Notes: generated from the letters alone by a model not told the origin. DNA of 17,931 nt from Candidatus Bathyarchaeota archaeon (GCA_021162225.1 JAGGZB010000026.1:1-17931); one strand, 5' to 3'; counted from the first letter of the stretch, positions 1 to 7,082 are shown. A program made the numbers and translations.

Positions 1-781
1 TCCTCTTAACATCTACCCAATCCTCGGAGCCTACGTTAAAAACTTCAACTTCGCTCGATATGTTCTTCATTATTAGCGATAATGCGGATATAAAGTCGTC
101 CACGTAGAGATATGATTTCTTCTGAGTTCCGTCTCCGAGAATCTCAAGTTCCCTTGGATTCTTCTGCAGTTTCATTATGAAGTCATATATAACCCCATGT
201 CTGCTTCTCGGACCCACAATGTTAGCCAACCTACAGATGGCAGCTCGAAACCCAAAGTTATGTGCGAATGAGCTTATAAGTGCCTCTGAGGCGAGTTTAG
301 CAGCTCCATAAACCGATATAGGCTTTAGGGGACCATAATCTTCACTGGTCGGAATCTCTTCTGCATCCCCATACACTGTTGAGGAAGAAGTAAAGATGAG
401 TAGATCTAATGTTTCAGAGTTTCTCAGCCTCTCCAGTAGGCGGTAGGTGGCTACAACGTTCTGCTCGAAATGAATATGTGGCGATGAGAAGCCTAATTTA
501 ACCTCCGGATTAGCAGCCAGGTGAAATATGACCTCGCATCCATTAATGGCTCCTCTTAAGTCACGATCGTTCAGTAAATCACCTTTTATAAACTCGAAAG
601 AGTCTTCTCCAATCCAGCGTTTAATATTATCCAGCGTTCCACCGCTCAAGTTATCAATGACTCGCACTCTAGCACCACTCATCATAAGTGCGTCGACTAG
701 GTGGCTTCCGATAAACCCAGCTCCCCCAGTCACGAGAACAAGCCTATCCCTAAGATTCTCGAAGTTCAAGTCTTTTCCCAC
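1..781 (-). CDS. NAD-dependent sugar-nucleotide epimerase/dehydratase, UDP-glucose 4-epimerase-like, C-terminus cut off
   Basis: This is an extended short-chain dehydrogenase/reductase that would interconvert NDP-sugars, such as UDP-glucose and UDP-galactose, in the cytosol. I translated about 260 codons by hand from the minus strand; the reading runs off base 1, so the C-terminal substrate-binding part is missing. Near the N-terminus is the Rossmann NAD motif VTGGAGFIGSHL (residues about 17-28), then GDLLND, FHLAANPEV, the catalytic serine stretch TSSSTVYGD, the YGAAK form of the YxxxK catalytic pair, and GDGTQKKSYLYVDD typical of archaeal GalE-like proteins. The start is uncertain: GTG at 781 follows an in-frame stop and lies about 22 bases from a TATA-like box, which suits a leaderless message, but TTG at 767-769 also fits. 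The exact substrate cannot be read from the motifs. A galactokinase-like gene lies nearby. Confidence 0.9.
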   Translation of the reverse strand, partial: MGKDLNFENLRDRLVLVTGGAGFIGSHLVDALMMSGARVRVIDNLSGGTLDNIKRWIGEDSFEFIKGDLLNDRDLRGAINGCEVIFHLAANPEVKLGFSSPHIHFEQNVVATYRLLERLRNSETLDLLIFTSSSTVYGDAEEIPTSEDYGPLKPISVYGAAKLASEALISSFAHNFGFRAAICRLANIVGPRSRHGVIYDFIMKLQKNPRELEILGDGTQKKSYLYVDDFISALSLIMKNISSEVEVFNVGSEDWVDVKR

Positions 782-798
782 TAATACTTATCTTCCAA

Positions 799-807
799 TA
801 AAATAAG
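799..807 (-). promoter_or_regulatory. TATA-like box of the epimerase gene
   Basis: Read on the minus strand this is CTTATTTTA. It lies about 22 bases from the GTG at 781, close to the usual archaeal distance from TATA box to transcription start. No Shine-Dalgarno sequence precedes either candidate start, so a leaderless transcript is likely. This rests on sequence resemblance only. Confidence 0.4.
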
Positions 808-824
808 ATTATGCGACGAGATCA

Positions 825-838
825 AAATAATTTAATTC
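825..838 (+). promoter_or_regulatory. Possible TATA box for the 124-residue protein
   Basis: The A/T-only core AAATAATTTAATT lies about 57-70 bases before the TTG start at 895. It would place the transcript start near 860 and give a leader of about 35 bases carrying the AGGAGG ribosome site. It is a weak consensus match in an A/T-rich divergent intergenic region. Confidence 0.3.
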
Positions 839-857
839 ATCGGATAGTTTAGCTGTC

Positions 858-874
858 CTTGCGGTCTTTGCGGT
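858..874 (+). repeat. Two direct copies of TTGCGGT, 9 bases apart
   Basis: TTGCGGT occurs at 859-865 and again at 868-874, between the possible TATA box and the ribosome site of the 124-residue gene. It could be a small regulator site or chance. Confidence 0.3.
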
Positions 875-880
875 TCGAAG

Positions 881-886
881 AGGAGG
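881..886 (+). promoter_or_regulatory. Shine-Dalgarno site AGGAGG that sets the TTG start at 895
   Basis: AGGAGG lies 8 bases before the TTG at 895. The ATG at 899 is in another frame and meets a stop after six codons, so the TTG start is the supported one. Confidence 0.75.
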
Positions 887-894
887 CGTAGGGC

Positions 895-1269
895 TTGTAT
901 GGGAAGAGAAAGTATATAGACTTGAGGACGGCGTTAAAGAATTACTTGAAAGAACAGGGCATAACGCTTCAAGATCTGCTTAGCTCGATGGATGAGGACA
1001 AAGAGGGCATAATGGAGGCTCTTCGTAAAAGAGTCTATCTCACGGAGGACCAGAGTAGAATTCTCGAGGAGAAACTTACAAGCAAGGAGTTAAATCTTCT
1101 GCTGTTCGTTATACAAGCCTTCTACATTCTCAATCCATCTGGAATGTATAGGGACTTCATAATTGAGCCTACGAGAGAGGACGTTATGTACGGTGACAAA
1201 GCGACGTTTGAAGGGTGCAAGTTGATCCTTAAGGCTCTGAGAATCTCGACTGAGGGTCTTGACACGTAA
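895..1269 (+). CDS. Conserved-looking small protein of unknown function (124 residues)
   Basis: I do not recognise this protein. It starts at a TTG behind a well-placed AGGAGG, which is good evidence that it is translated. The sequence is rich in Lys, Glu and Leu and should be mostly helical, with a stretch at about residues 9-33 that reads like a short helical bundle (YLKEQGITLQDLL). The middle part LTSKELNLLLFVIQAFYIL is more hydrophobic but is interrupted by charged residues at its N-side, so it is more likely a buried helix than a membrane span. There is one cysteine, no signal peptide and no obvious metal or nucleotide motif. It converges on the DRG-like GTPase gene with only 22 bases between the two stop codons and stands alone on its strand. 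The pattern near the N-terminus is compatible with a small nucleic-acid-binding or adaptor protein, but nothing shows that directly. Confidence 0.7.
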   Translation: MYGKRKYIDLRTALKNYLKEQGITLQDLLSSMDEDKEGIMEALRKRVYLTEDQSRILEEKLTSKELNLLLFVIQAFYILNPSGMYRDFIIEPTREDVMYGDKATFEGCKLILKALRISTEGLDT

Positions 1270-1291
1270 GTGGCATACGCAGTGGCTATGT

Positions 1292-2461
1292 TCACCTAAT
1301 CTCTATTATGTCTCCATCTTTGAGGACATGAGACGCCCCGACTCTCTGTCCAGGATACTTCGCGCTTGGACCCCATATGCGGGCATGTCTAAACTCCTTA
1401 TAGAGCTTGCTATGAAGCCTCCTCGCAGCTTCAATAACGGTGGCGCCTTCATTTATTACTAGGGGCCTGTGCGAGGGCTTTTTCTCGCCTGGCTCTTTAG
1501 GATAAACCCGTATTATTCTAAGCATCTGGAAGATGTAATCTCCTATCCTGGTGAGGCCTTCTCCATTCCTGCATGAAACTGGTATTAAAGGAATCTTTAG
1601 GTTGGTCATGAATCTTTTCAATCTGGCGAGGTTTTCCCCGGCTCCCTCCGCATCCATCTTGTTCGCTATTAGGATTGTCGGTTTATATACTAGGCTTGAG
1701 AATAGAGATTCTTCGAGTGTTTCGAGCGTAACTTTCCCCCTTATCCTGATAAGGGCGGAGTTTATCCTATAGCTGGATAATAGCCTCCTAACATCTTCTA
1801 GGGTGCAGTCTACAAATGATCCTGTTCCCACTACTTGCAAGCCCGCGCCTGAGATTCTTCTTATAACTTCCACTTCTCCCTCCGGCTTCTCAATCATTAT
1901 CCCCGCATTCTCAAGCTCTGAACGAAGCATTACAAAGTCTCCTACCGGATCCGTTGAGAGATCAACCATTAAGATCAATCCGTCAGCGTTTCTTGCAAGC
2001 CCTAAGATCTGCGGCCCATTCATTTTTCCCTCAGATGCTCCCTTAATCAGTGCGGGCGCCTCGACTAGCTGAAACTGTATGTCTTGATAGGACATCATCC
2101 CCACGATTGGCTTCTTTGTCATGAAATACACCGGACTTACCTGGGCCTTCGCGCTTGTTAATGATGTTAACAGACTGCTTCTTCCAGCGTTAGTCGGTCC
2201 AAGTATGATTATTTGTCCAGCTCCCTCTTTTGGAACAGAGAATCCCCCATATCCGCCTCTTTTCCGTGACCTTTGTCTCTCTAGTTCTCTCTCGAGAATA
2301 GCTATTCTACGTCTAACATTAGCTAGTAAGTTGCTTGTCCCTTTATGTTTCGGAACGAGTGAGATGAACTCTCTCATGAGCCTTATCTTTTCTGGGATGG
2401 ATCTGCACGCTACTACCTCAGCCCACTTAGCCTTAGCCTCTGCGGGTAGATTCGTAACCAC
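1292..2461 (-). CDS. DRG/OBG-related GTPase with C-terminal TGS domain
   Basis: This is a TRAFAC-class GTP-binding protein related to the DRG family, which associates with ribosomes and translation. Residues 1-66 form a basic helical N-terminus. The G domain follows: G1 is GPTNAGRSS (88-96), G3 is LVEAPAL (132-138), G4 is NKMD (267-270) and G5 is VSCRNG (295-300). A TGS domain closes the protein (about 315-389), with the family's typical end DGDIIEIR. Two features are odd: the P-loop lysine is arginine (R94), and the DxPG of switch II is EAPA, so GTP hydrolysis may be slow or absent. The start is GTG at 2461; an ATG a little upstream is closed at once by TAA. GGGAGATGGGG precedes the GTG. The gene lies 118 bases downstream of the galactokinase-like gene, with a possible promoter of its own. 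Confidence 0.88.
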   Translation of the reverse strand: MVTNLPAEAKAKWAEVVACRSIPEKIRLMREFISLVPKHKGTSNLLANVRRRIAILERELERQRSRKRGGYGGFSVPKEGAGQIIILGPTNAGRSSLLTSLTSAKAQVSPVYFMTKKPIVGMMSYQDIQFQLVEAPALIKGASEGKMNGPQILGLARNADGLILMVDLSTDPVGDFVMLRSELENAGIMIEKPEGEVEVIRRISGAGLQVVGTGSFVDCTLEDVRRLLSSYRINSALIRIRGKVTLETLEESLFSSLVYKPTILIANKMDAEGAGENLARLKRFMTNLKIPLIPVSCRNGEGLTRIGDYIFQMLRIIRVYPKEPGEKKPSHRPLVINEGATVIEAARRLHSKLYKEFRHARIWGPSAKYPGQRVGASHVLKDGDIIEIR

Positions 2462-2520
2462 CCTTTACCCCATCTCCCAAAGAATCCCGCCGATATCACT
2501 CTTACATATCTTTCGAGCAG

Positions 2521-2532
2521 CCTATAATTTAG
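2521..2532 (-). promoter_or_regulatory. Possible TATA box for the DRG-like GTPase
   Basis: The 118-base gap between the kinase stop and the GTPase start reads CTAAATTATAGG on the minus strand here. A start of transcription near 2500 would give a leader of about 40 bases containing the G-rich ribosome site before the GTG at 2461. The gap also suggests that this gene can be expressed apart from the upstream genes. Confidence 0.4.
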
Positions 2533-2579
2533 GTTTCTTTCGCTATTCCGATCTTCGTAGCGTATGAGTCTCTTCCTTT

Positions 2580-3794
2580 TTAATGTTCCATTCTGACTCC
2601 TTCGCCTATTTCGGAAATCCATCCTTCCTTAGCGCCAGCTTTGATGCATTCCTCAATAACTCTTCTGCCGACTTTCTCGTCCCTAACGAGTGCTATTATG
2701 CTTCCACCCATTCCAGCTCCGGAGAGCTTCGCTCCGTAGGCTCCAGCATTTAAGGCGGCATTACAGATCTCATCGAGTTCTGGAAGACTTACGTCGTATA
2801 AATCTCTTAGAAGCGAGTGTTGTTCATTCATTACTTCTCCCAGAATCATGTAGCTCCGCTCAATGCCAGCTGAGGCCTTTATTTTACGCCATCTCCTCTC
2901 GCCGAGCATTTCCGCCCCTTCCTTATCGCTTATGCCTTCCCCGCGGAGGATCCTTAATGCGAATTCAGTCCACTTATTCATTCTGAGAGTGAAGATTATT
3001 CGCTTTCTGGCATCATCGTCGAGAATTGAGAGATAATTCTCCAAGTCTTCTTCGCTCAGCTTCTCCCAGCGGGGTTCATCAAATCTATAGCCCAGAAGCC
3101 TCTTTAGCTCTTCTGGAACCTCATCGCTTTTCATCAGCGCCTTAAGCCCCCTATTAATCTCGTCCTGCCTCTTTGGATGTATATCGGCTGTTGAGTGTCT
3201 GATGCCCGAGTCAACAATTGCGAATGTTAATTCTCTAAAAGGGAGGGGTTCAACCCTATACGGAGGTTTGCACTCAAGCTTTATTATTCCTCCGAAGGCT
3301 ACTCCATACTGATCCAGCCTACCGCATGGTATCCCGGCCTCTAGGTTTTCTGCTGCGAACCCTATCTCGGCCAGCTCTTTCTTTCCAAGATTCAATTTGC
3401 AAGCTATATTTAGCAGGTGTGCGAAGCCGACTTCTAGAGCTGCGCTGCTTGAAAGTCCGGAACCTATCGGTATCTCGCTCTTAATCGTTACGTTCATGCC
3501 GCGTAGTCTCTCCGAGAAGCCGCGTTTAACCAGCACGTTTATCACTCCACGTAGATAGTTCCCGAAGAATTTTCCGCCGAGCATAGGATTCACCCCGATC
3601 TCGAATGAGTCGACTGAGGATTCGCCGCGTTCCTCGAGGTCGAGAGATCTTACATGGATCTTCCTGTTATCTGTGACTTCTCCGTAGAGATACATTCGGA
3701 GATTGATGGCAACGGGCACGACTGGTAATCCTTTATAGTCTTGATGCGTGTTGAGGAAATCAGCGCGTCCCGGAGAGGATACAACTATACGCAT
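2580..3794 (-). CDS. Galactokinase-like GHMP sugar kinase
   Basis: This is a GHMP-superfamily kinase, closest to galactokinase, which phosphorylates the anomeric hydroxyl of a sugar with ATP in the cytosol. Its length (404 residues) suits the family. Motif 1 is SPGRADFLNTHQDYKG (7-22), the phosphate-binding motif 2 is IPIGSGLSSSAA (108-119), the catalytic aspartate is in CGRLDQYG (D161), and motif 3 is KLSGAGMGGS (356-365). The stretches VDSGIRHS (194-201) and SLPELDEI (336-343) also match galactokinases. One difference matters: the usual GEHTDY sugar-binding signature reads NTHQDY, so the glutamate that contacts the sugar 6-hydroxyl in known galactokinases is threonine (T16). The true substrate may therefore be another aldose, such as an amino sugar, uronic acid or pentose. 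The ATG start has GAGG 10 bases upstream. It follows the phosphodiesterase gene by 40 bases and is probably cotranscribed. Confidence 0.88.
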   Translation of the reverse strand: MRIVVSSPGRADFLNTHQDYKGLPVVPVAINLRMYLYGEVTDNRKIHVRSLDLEERGESSVDSFEIGVNPMLGGKFFGNYLRGVINVLVKRGFSERLRGMNVTIKSEIPIGSGLSSSAALEVGFAHLLNIACKLNLGKKELAEIGFAAENLEAGIPCGRLDQYGVAFGGIIKLECKPPYRVEPLPFRELTFAIVDSGIRHSTADIHPKRQDEINRGLKALMKSDEVPEELKRLLGYRFDEPRWEKLSEEDLENYLSILDDDARKRIIFTLRMNKWTEFALRILRGEGISDKEGAEMLGERRWRKIKASAGIERSYMILGEVMNEQHSLLRDLYDVSLPELDEICNAALNAGAYGAKLSGAGMGGSIIALVRDEKVGRRVIEECIKAGAKEGWISEIGEGVRMEH

Positions 3795-3834
3795 CCTTTA
3801 AAATCCTCATTAAGTGGATTAATGCTCAGCTCGT

Positions 3835-4530
3835 TCATCGCATATTCATCTTCCTTAGAAGATTCAGCAGTATGTCAGGCCTATTCGTTCCAATCGAGTC
3901 TACGCCGAGCTTTATCATCCTCATCATCTCTTTCGGCTCATCTGGATTCCACACTTCAATCTCCAACCCCATCTCATGGGCGTGCCTGACGAGTTCGGCG
4001 TCAACGTTTCGATAATAAACATGAATAGCCTTAGAGTATACGTTTAAGGCCTTTCTGCAGATGTCTCCTTCAACATTGAAGAAGAGAGCTCCTGTTCTCA
4101 GCTCCGGATTAAAATCATGCGCCCTTCTGAGTAAGTCATGTATGAAAGAAGTTATGATGACTTCTCCCTCGGCATTCTCCCTCTCTATCAGCCTTAGAGT
4201 GGAGCCGGTTGCTTCAGGAACCTTAAGCTCAATCTGCAGCTCAACCTTGCCCCTGGTGATTTCCAGAACCTCTTCTAAAGTCGGTACTTTCTCACCTTTT
4301 CCGGCATTAAGTTTTCTGATCTCGTCGAGTGTTAATTCATTCACGTATCCATGTCCATTAGTTGTTCTGTCAACAGTCTCATCGTGGATGACTACGAGGC
4401 GCCCGTCCCTCGTAACGCGGACATCAATCTCAACTCTGTCAACGCCCAGATCGATAGCTCTTCGAATGGATCTGAGAGTATTTTCCGGCTCTAAACCAGC
4501 TGCTCCTCTATGCCCAGTTACCTTAATCAT
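3835..4530 (-). CDS. ugpQ: Glycerophosphodiester phosphodiesterase
   Basis: This enzyme of the GDPD TIM-barrel family hydrolyses glycerophosphodiesters, such as deacylated phospholipids, to sn-glycerol-phosphate and an alcohol. All core motifs are present: GHRGAAGLEPENTL at 6-19 (H7, R8, E16), VEIDVRVTRDG at 33-43 (metal ligands E34 and D36), and VVIHDETVDRTTNG at 46-59 (catalytic H49). ELKVPE further on supplies another acidic ligand. At 231 residues with no signal peptide it is a typical short cytosolic UgpQ-like enzyme rather than a periplasmic GlpQ. In archaea the natural substrate might be a diester derived from sn-glycerol-1-phosphate lipids; the sequence does not decide this. The ATG start has GAGG 8 bases upstream. 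It sits between the PHP gene (61 bases upstream) and the kinase (40 bases downstream). Confidence 0.92.
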   Translation of the reverse strand: MIKVTGHRGAAGLEPENTLRSIRRAIDLGVDRVEIDVRVTRDGRLVVIHDETVDRTTNGHGYVNELTLDEIRKLNAGKGEKVPTLEEVLEITRGKVELQIELKVPEATGSTLRLIERENAEGEVIITSFIHDLLRRAHDFNPELRTGALFFNVEGDICRKALNVYSKAIHVYYRNVDAELVRHAHEMGLEIEVWNPDEPKEMMRMIKLGVDSIGTNRPDILLNLLRKMNMR

Positions 4531-4591
4531 GGCATGTTCCTCAACCTTCGTATGTACAACGTGATTAAAGCGGTTTCCTCTGTTTCCTAAG

Positions 4592-5485
4592 CTATTCTTT
4601 CCCCCGGATTATTATTGGATTCGTCCATGCTCTTCTTCCTTTTTCGTCCTCAATCTCTATCCTCACGTAGCTCTCGCTTCCTTTCATCACGTATGCTGCC
4701 TCAGTTAAGGGTTTATTATAGGCGAAAAATCTCTTTCCAAGTCCATTCCTAGATATGAAGCTGATGACACGTGCAGGTGATGACTTAACGCGTATAATCT
4801 CATCCTCAACTTGGAGGCCCCGTATCTCTGGGCCCATAGTTGAGTAGAAGAGTCCCTTTCTGAGGCTTTCCATGAGTGATTCTGAGTTTTTCTCTTTAAC
4901 TTTAACCATTATCCATCCCTTATATGCGTCTGAGGGTCTCCTATAGGGAATCAAGCCTCCTGCATGTATGTCGTCAACGGCGAATCCGTATGTTATCCTC
5001 CCCTTGGAAAGAAGAATGTCCCAGTGAACATTGGCGTATCCTTTGGCGACGGATATCTCACATGTTGCATTGTAGACTTCTATCCCTAAGCATCCCTTTA
5101 TATTCTCCAAGTCTTCGATTGTTAATGAGCTCCAGTATGGATGCGCTACGATTACCTCTCCTCCCTGGCTTTCAGCCTCTTTTATTACCTCTTCCGGATC
5201 TTTAGCTTCAATTTCCCTCTTTATATTGAACGCTACTAGGTGGAGCTTTCCGATGCTGACTTCCTCTCCGGGAAGAAGTATGATTCCTTCATGTTCAAGG
5301 CTCTCAACATCGGTTAGCTTATCATGGTCGGTTATCGATAGAAAATCGTACCCGCCTGTCTTGTATAGCAGAACTAGTTGGGAAGGAGTTAATAGTCCAT
5401 CGGAGTTTGTCGTATGTGAATGAAGGTTTCCTTTCATCCATAATCCTTCAGCACGGAATGGATTGGGAAATAATACTTGGTTCAT
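4592..5485 (-). CDS. PHP-domain metal-dependent phosphoesterase
   Basis: The N-terminal 200 residues form a PHP domain, a distorted barrel that uses two or three metal ions to cleave phosphoester bonds. Visible metal-site motifs are NLHSHTTNSDG (20-30), SITDHDKL (50-57), PGEEVS (72-77), VAHPYW (113-118), IEVYNA (135-140) and VDDIHAGG (170-177). The last third (about 210-297) looks like a beta-rich domain with alternating strands, ending in WTNPIIIRGKE, as seen in stand-alone PHP proteins. Members of this group act on nucleotide, 3'-5' oligonucleotide or small phosphoester substrates; the specificity here cannot be read. There is no signal peptide. The ATG at 5485 lies about 27 bases from a TATA-like box and has no Shine-Dalgarno site, so the message is probably leaderless. 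It would be the first gene of a unit with the phosphodiesterase and sugar kinase. Confidence 0.88.
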   Translation of the reverse strand: MNQVLFPNPFRAEGLWMKGNLHSHTTNSDGLLTPSQLVLLYKTGGYDFLSITDHDKLTDVESLEHEGIILLPGEEVSIGKLHLVAFNIKREIEAKDPEEVIKEAESQGGEVIVAHPYWSSLTIEDLENIKGCLGIEVYNATCEISVAKGYANVHWDILLSKGRITYGFAVDDIHAGGLIPYRRPSDAYKGWIMVKVKEKNSESLMESLRKGLFYSTMGPEIRGLQVEDEIIRVKSSPARVISFISRNGLGKRFFAYNKPLTEAAYVMKGSESYVRIEIEDEKGRRAWTNPIIIRGKE

Positions 5486-5507
5486 GAGAAACCATAATTA
5501 TCGGAGA

Positions 5508-5517
5508 AATATTTAAG
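5508..5517 (-). promoter_or_regulatory. TATA box of the PHP-GDPD-kinase unit
   Basis: CTTAAATATT on the minus strand is centred about 27 bases before the ATG at 5485, which is the spacing expected for a leaderless archaeal transcript. Confidence 0.5.
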
Positions 5518-5540
5518 TACGTTCCCCGTTTCTGAGGCAC

Positions 5541-5550
5541 GTTTTAATAA
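5541..5550 (+). promoter_or_regulatory. TATA box of the decarboxylase gene
   Basis: GTTTTAATAA would direct transcription from near 5570, just ahead of the strong ribosome site at 5573-5581. It is divergent from the PHP-gene TATA box, with 23 bases between the two boxes. Confidence 0.45.
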
Positions 5551-5572
5551 GAGATGCCTCCCAATTGAAGAA

Positions 5573-5581
5573 GGGAGGAGG
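5573..5581 (+). promoter_or_regulatory. Strong Shine-Dalgarno site GGGAGGAGG before a TTG start
   Basis: GGGAGGAGG ends 6 bases before the TTG at 5588 and fixes that codon as the start of the decarboxylase. There is no competing in-frame ATG close by. Confidence 0.75.
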
Positions 5582-5587
5582 CGAACG

Positions 5588-6970
5588 TTGAGTAGGGAAC
5601 ATACAAAGCGTCTTGGCGAGTTTTTAAGAGTTAATGAAAACGGCCATTTGGAGATTGATGGTCTCGATACTGTTCGTCTGGCGGAGACTTATGGAACTCC
5701 CCTCTTTGTATATAGCGAGAGAACTATTCGATCTAACTATAAGCGTCTCTATGACACGCTTAGAAGATTTTATCCTAGATTTCAGATCCACTTTTCAGTT
5801 AAAGCCAACATTAGTCCTTCCCTTCTCAAGGTCTTACAGACTGAGGGGGCGGGAGCCGATGTCGGCAGCTCCGGCGAGCTCTACGTAGCCCTGCTGGTCG
5901 GCATAGATCCTTCAAGGATAACATGCAACGGACCTAACAAATCGGAAGAGTTTATCATGGAAGCCGTTAAATCAGGATCGTTGCTGTGCGTAGATAACAT
6001 GGATGAGCTGGAGTTGATAAGCAAGGTTTCAAAGAGGCTCAATGAGTCTGCAAAGGTCTTAGTAAGAGTTAAACCTCTCTCGCCAAGGATGACGAGGGAC
6101 ATATACTATCATGTCAAAGAGAGCAAGTTTGGGATGCCATTCGAAATAGCCTATGAAGCATTCAAGAAAGCGCTTGGGACAAAAAATGTGGAACCCGTCG
6201 GGCTGCATTTTCATATAGGAACTCAGATCCTCGGAGCTGACAAGGCCATAGCGGCGGCGGAGACTATGGAGTTTGCTGCTAAGCTAAAAGAGAATCTTGG
6301 AGTGAATATTGAGTTTCTCGACGTTGGCGGAGGATTGCCGGTGACTAGGCCCTACGGCTACGGGATGGGCTACGGAACTGATGCTTGGAAAGAGACGCTT
6401 AAGCATGAAGTCTCCCTTGAGAAGCATATTGAAGATATGGCGTCAGCGGTCAAGGAGAAATGTGAAGAGCATGGCTTAGCTGAACCTACGATAATCGTGG
6501 AGCCTGGAAGATATTTGCTCGCAACCGCCGGAATACTGTTGTGCAGGATCTGCAAGATTAAGAGAGAGCCTGGAGCCCAAAAAAGAATAATGGTAGATGC
6601 AAACGTGAATATCATGCCTTATGTCAGATACAAATTCTATTTTCACCCTGTTATAGCGAACAAGGCCGCCGAACCGCTGGAAGAGAAGGTTTGGATCTGC
6701 GGTAACTTATGTAGCTGGGATTTTGAGGGTCTCTACAAAGACGTTGAGGTTCCGAGGGTTGAGCGTGGAGATATCCTGGCATTCCTAGATGTGGGAGCCT
6801 ACGCGGAAACGTGGGCCGATCAGTGGATGGGCTTTCCTAGACCAGCAGCCATCCTAGCTAATGGAGGAGACGCAGAAATAATCAGAGAGAGGGAAACTAT
6901 TCAAGACCTAATCGCCAAGTACAGAATACCATCTCGGCTCCTAACCTGCAGAAGCGGCTACGAAGTCTAG
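5588..6970 (+). CDS. Fold-type III PLP decarboxylase, diaminopimelate-decarboxylase-like with altered substrate motif
   Basis: This belongs to the alanine-racemase-fold PLP enzymes that decarboxylate amino acids (DAP, ornithine, arginine and related substrates). The PLP lysine is K72 in HFSVKANISPS. GLHFHIGTQI (205-214), the glycine-rich phosphate loop DVGGGLPV (245-252), EPGRYL (305-310) and GAY (403-405) are all present, followed by PRPA and the family's IRERET ending. The length (460 residues) is slightly above the DAP decarboxylase norm. The dimer-interface motif is CSWDF (375-379) rather than CESxD of DAP decarboxylases, so the glutamate that reads the D-centre of DAP is absent. That points to another substrate, as in the BtrK, SbnH or carboxynorspermidine decarboxylase groups, though I cannot say which. 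The start is TTG, set by GGGAGGAGG. The next gene, 112 bases on, is the giant ATP-grasp protein. A true LysA role in lysine synthesis is a less likely alternative. Confidence 0.87.
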   Translation: MSREHTKRLGEFLRVNENGHLEIDGLDTVRLAETYGTPLFVYSERTIRSNYKRLYDTLRRFYPRFQIHFSVKANISPSLLKVLQTEGAGADVGSSGELYVALLVGIDPSRITCNGPNKSEEFIMEAVKSGSLLCVDNMDELELISKVSKRLNESAKVLVRVKPLSPRMTRDIYYHVKESKFGMPFEIAYEAFKKALGTKNVEPVGLHFHIGTQILGADKAIAAAETMEFAAKLKENLGVNIEFLDVGGGLPVTRPYGYGMGYGTDAWKETLKHEVSLEKHIEDMASAVKEKCEEHGLAEPTIIVEPGRYLLATAGILLCRICKIKREPGAQKRIMVDANVNIMPYVRYKFYFHPVIANKAAEPLEEKVWICGNLCSWDFEGLYKDVEVPRVERGDILAFLDVGAYAETWADQWMGFPRPAAILANGGDAEIIRERETIQDLIAKYRIPSRLLTCRSGYEV

Positions 6971-7000
6971 GGTGACGAAAATAACTCTCGTTTCAACCCT
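6969..7000 (+). other. Imperfect stem-loop overlapping the decarboxylase stop codon
   Basis: AGGGT (6969-6973) pairs with ACCCT (6996-7000), and GAAA (6977-6980) with TTTC (6991-6994), around a 10-base loop. No U-run follows, so it is more likely a weak attenuator, a processing site or chance than a full terminator. It lies in the 112-base gap before the giant gene. Confidence 0.25.
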
Positions 7001-7043
7001 GCCATTCTCAGATTAGTTTAAGAAACCGCATAGCTAAAATAAA

Positions 7044-7053
7044 CCTAAATAAG
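7044..7053 (+). promoter_or_regulatory. Possible internal promoter for the giant gene
   Basis: CCTAAATAAG lies about 35 bases before the ATG at 7083 and would give a leader of under 10 bases. No Shine-Dalgarno site precedes that ATG, which also favours a near-leaderless start. The giant gene may therefore be transcribed both from here and by read-through from the decarboxylase. Confidence 0.4.
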
Positions 7054-7082
7054 CTCATGTAGGTTAGGTTAGAATTAGACTC

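Larger units (their letters stand above)
5534..5582. promoter_or_regulatory. Three GAGGC elements at 22-base steps around the decarboxylase promoter (candidate operator)
   Basis: GAGGC occurs at 5534-5538, in inverted orientation (GCCTC) at 5556-5560, and again direct at 5578-5582. The steps are exactly 22 bases, about two DNA turns. The first two copies make a perfect 6-base inverted repeat (GAGGCA and TGCCTC) that brackets the TATA box at 5541-5550. The third copy overlaps the ribosome site. In RNA, CCTCCC (5557-5562) could pair with GGGAGG (5573-5578) and hide the ribosome site if transcription starts upstream of it. This is a pattern seen in sequence only. Confidence 0.4.

Noticed and set aside
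1259..2567. Plus-strand frames opposite the DRG-like GTPase
   Set aside because: The minus strand carries clear GTPase and TGS motifs; the opposite frames have compositions typical of antisense shadows.
2413..2622. A 69-codon minus-strand frame bridging the kinase end and the GTPase start
   Set aside because: It overlaps both neighbours, is very rich in arginine and has no plausible domain; the gap is better explained as a promoter and leader.
7055..7080. TAGGT tandem copies before the giant gene
   Set aside because: Only two short copies; too little to call a repeat array or operator.
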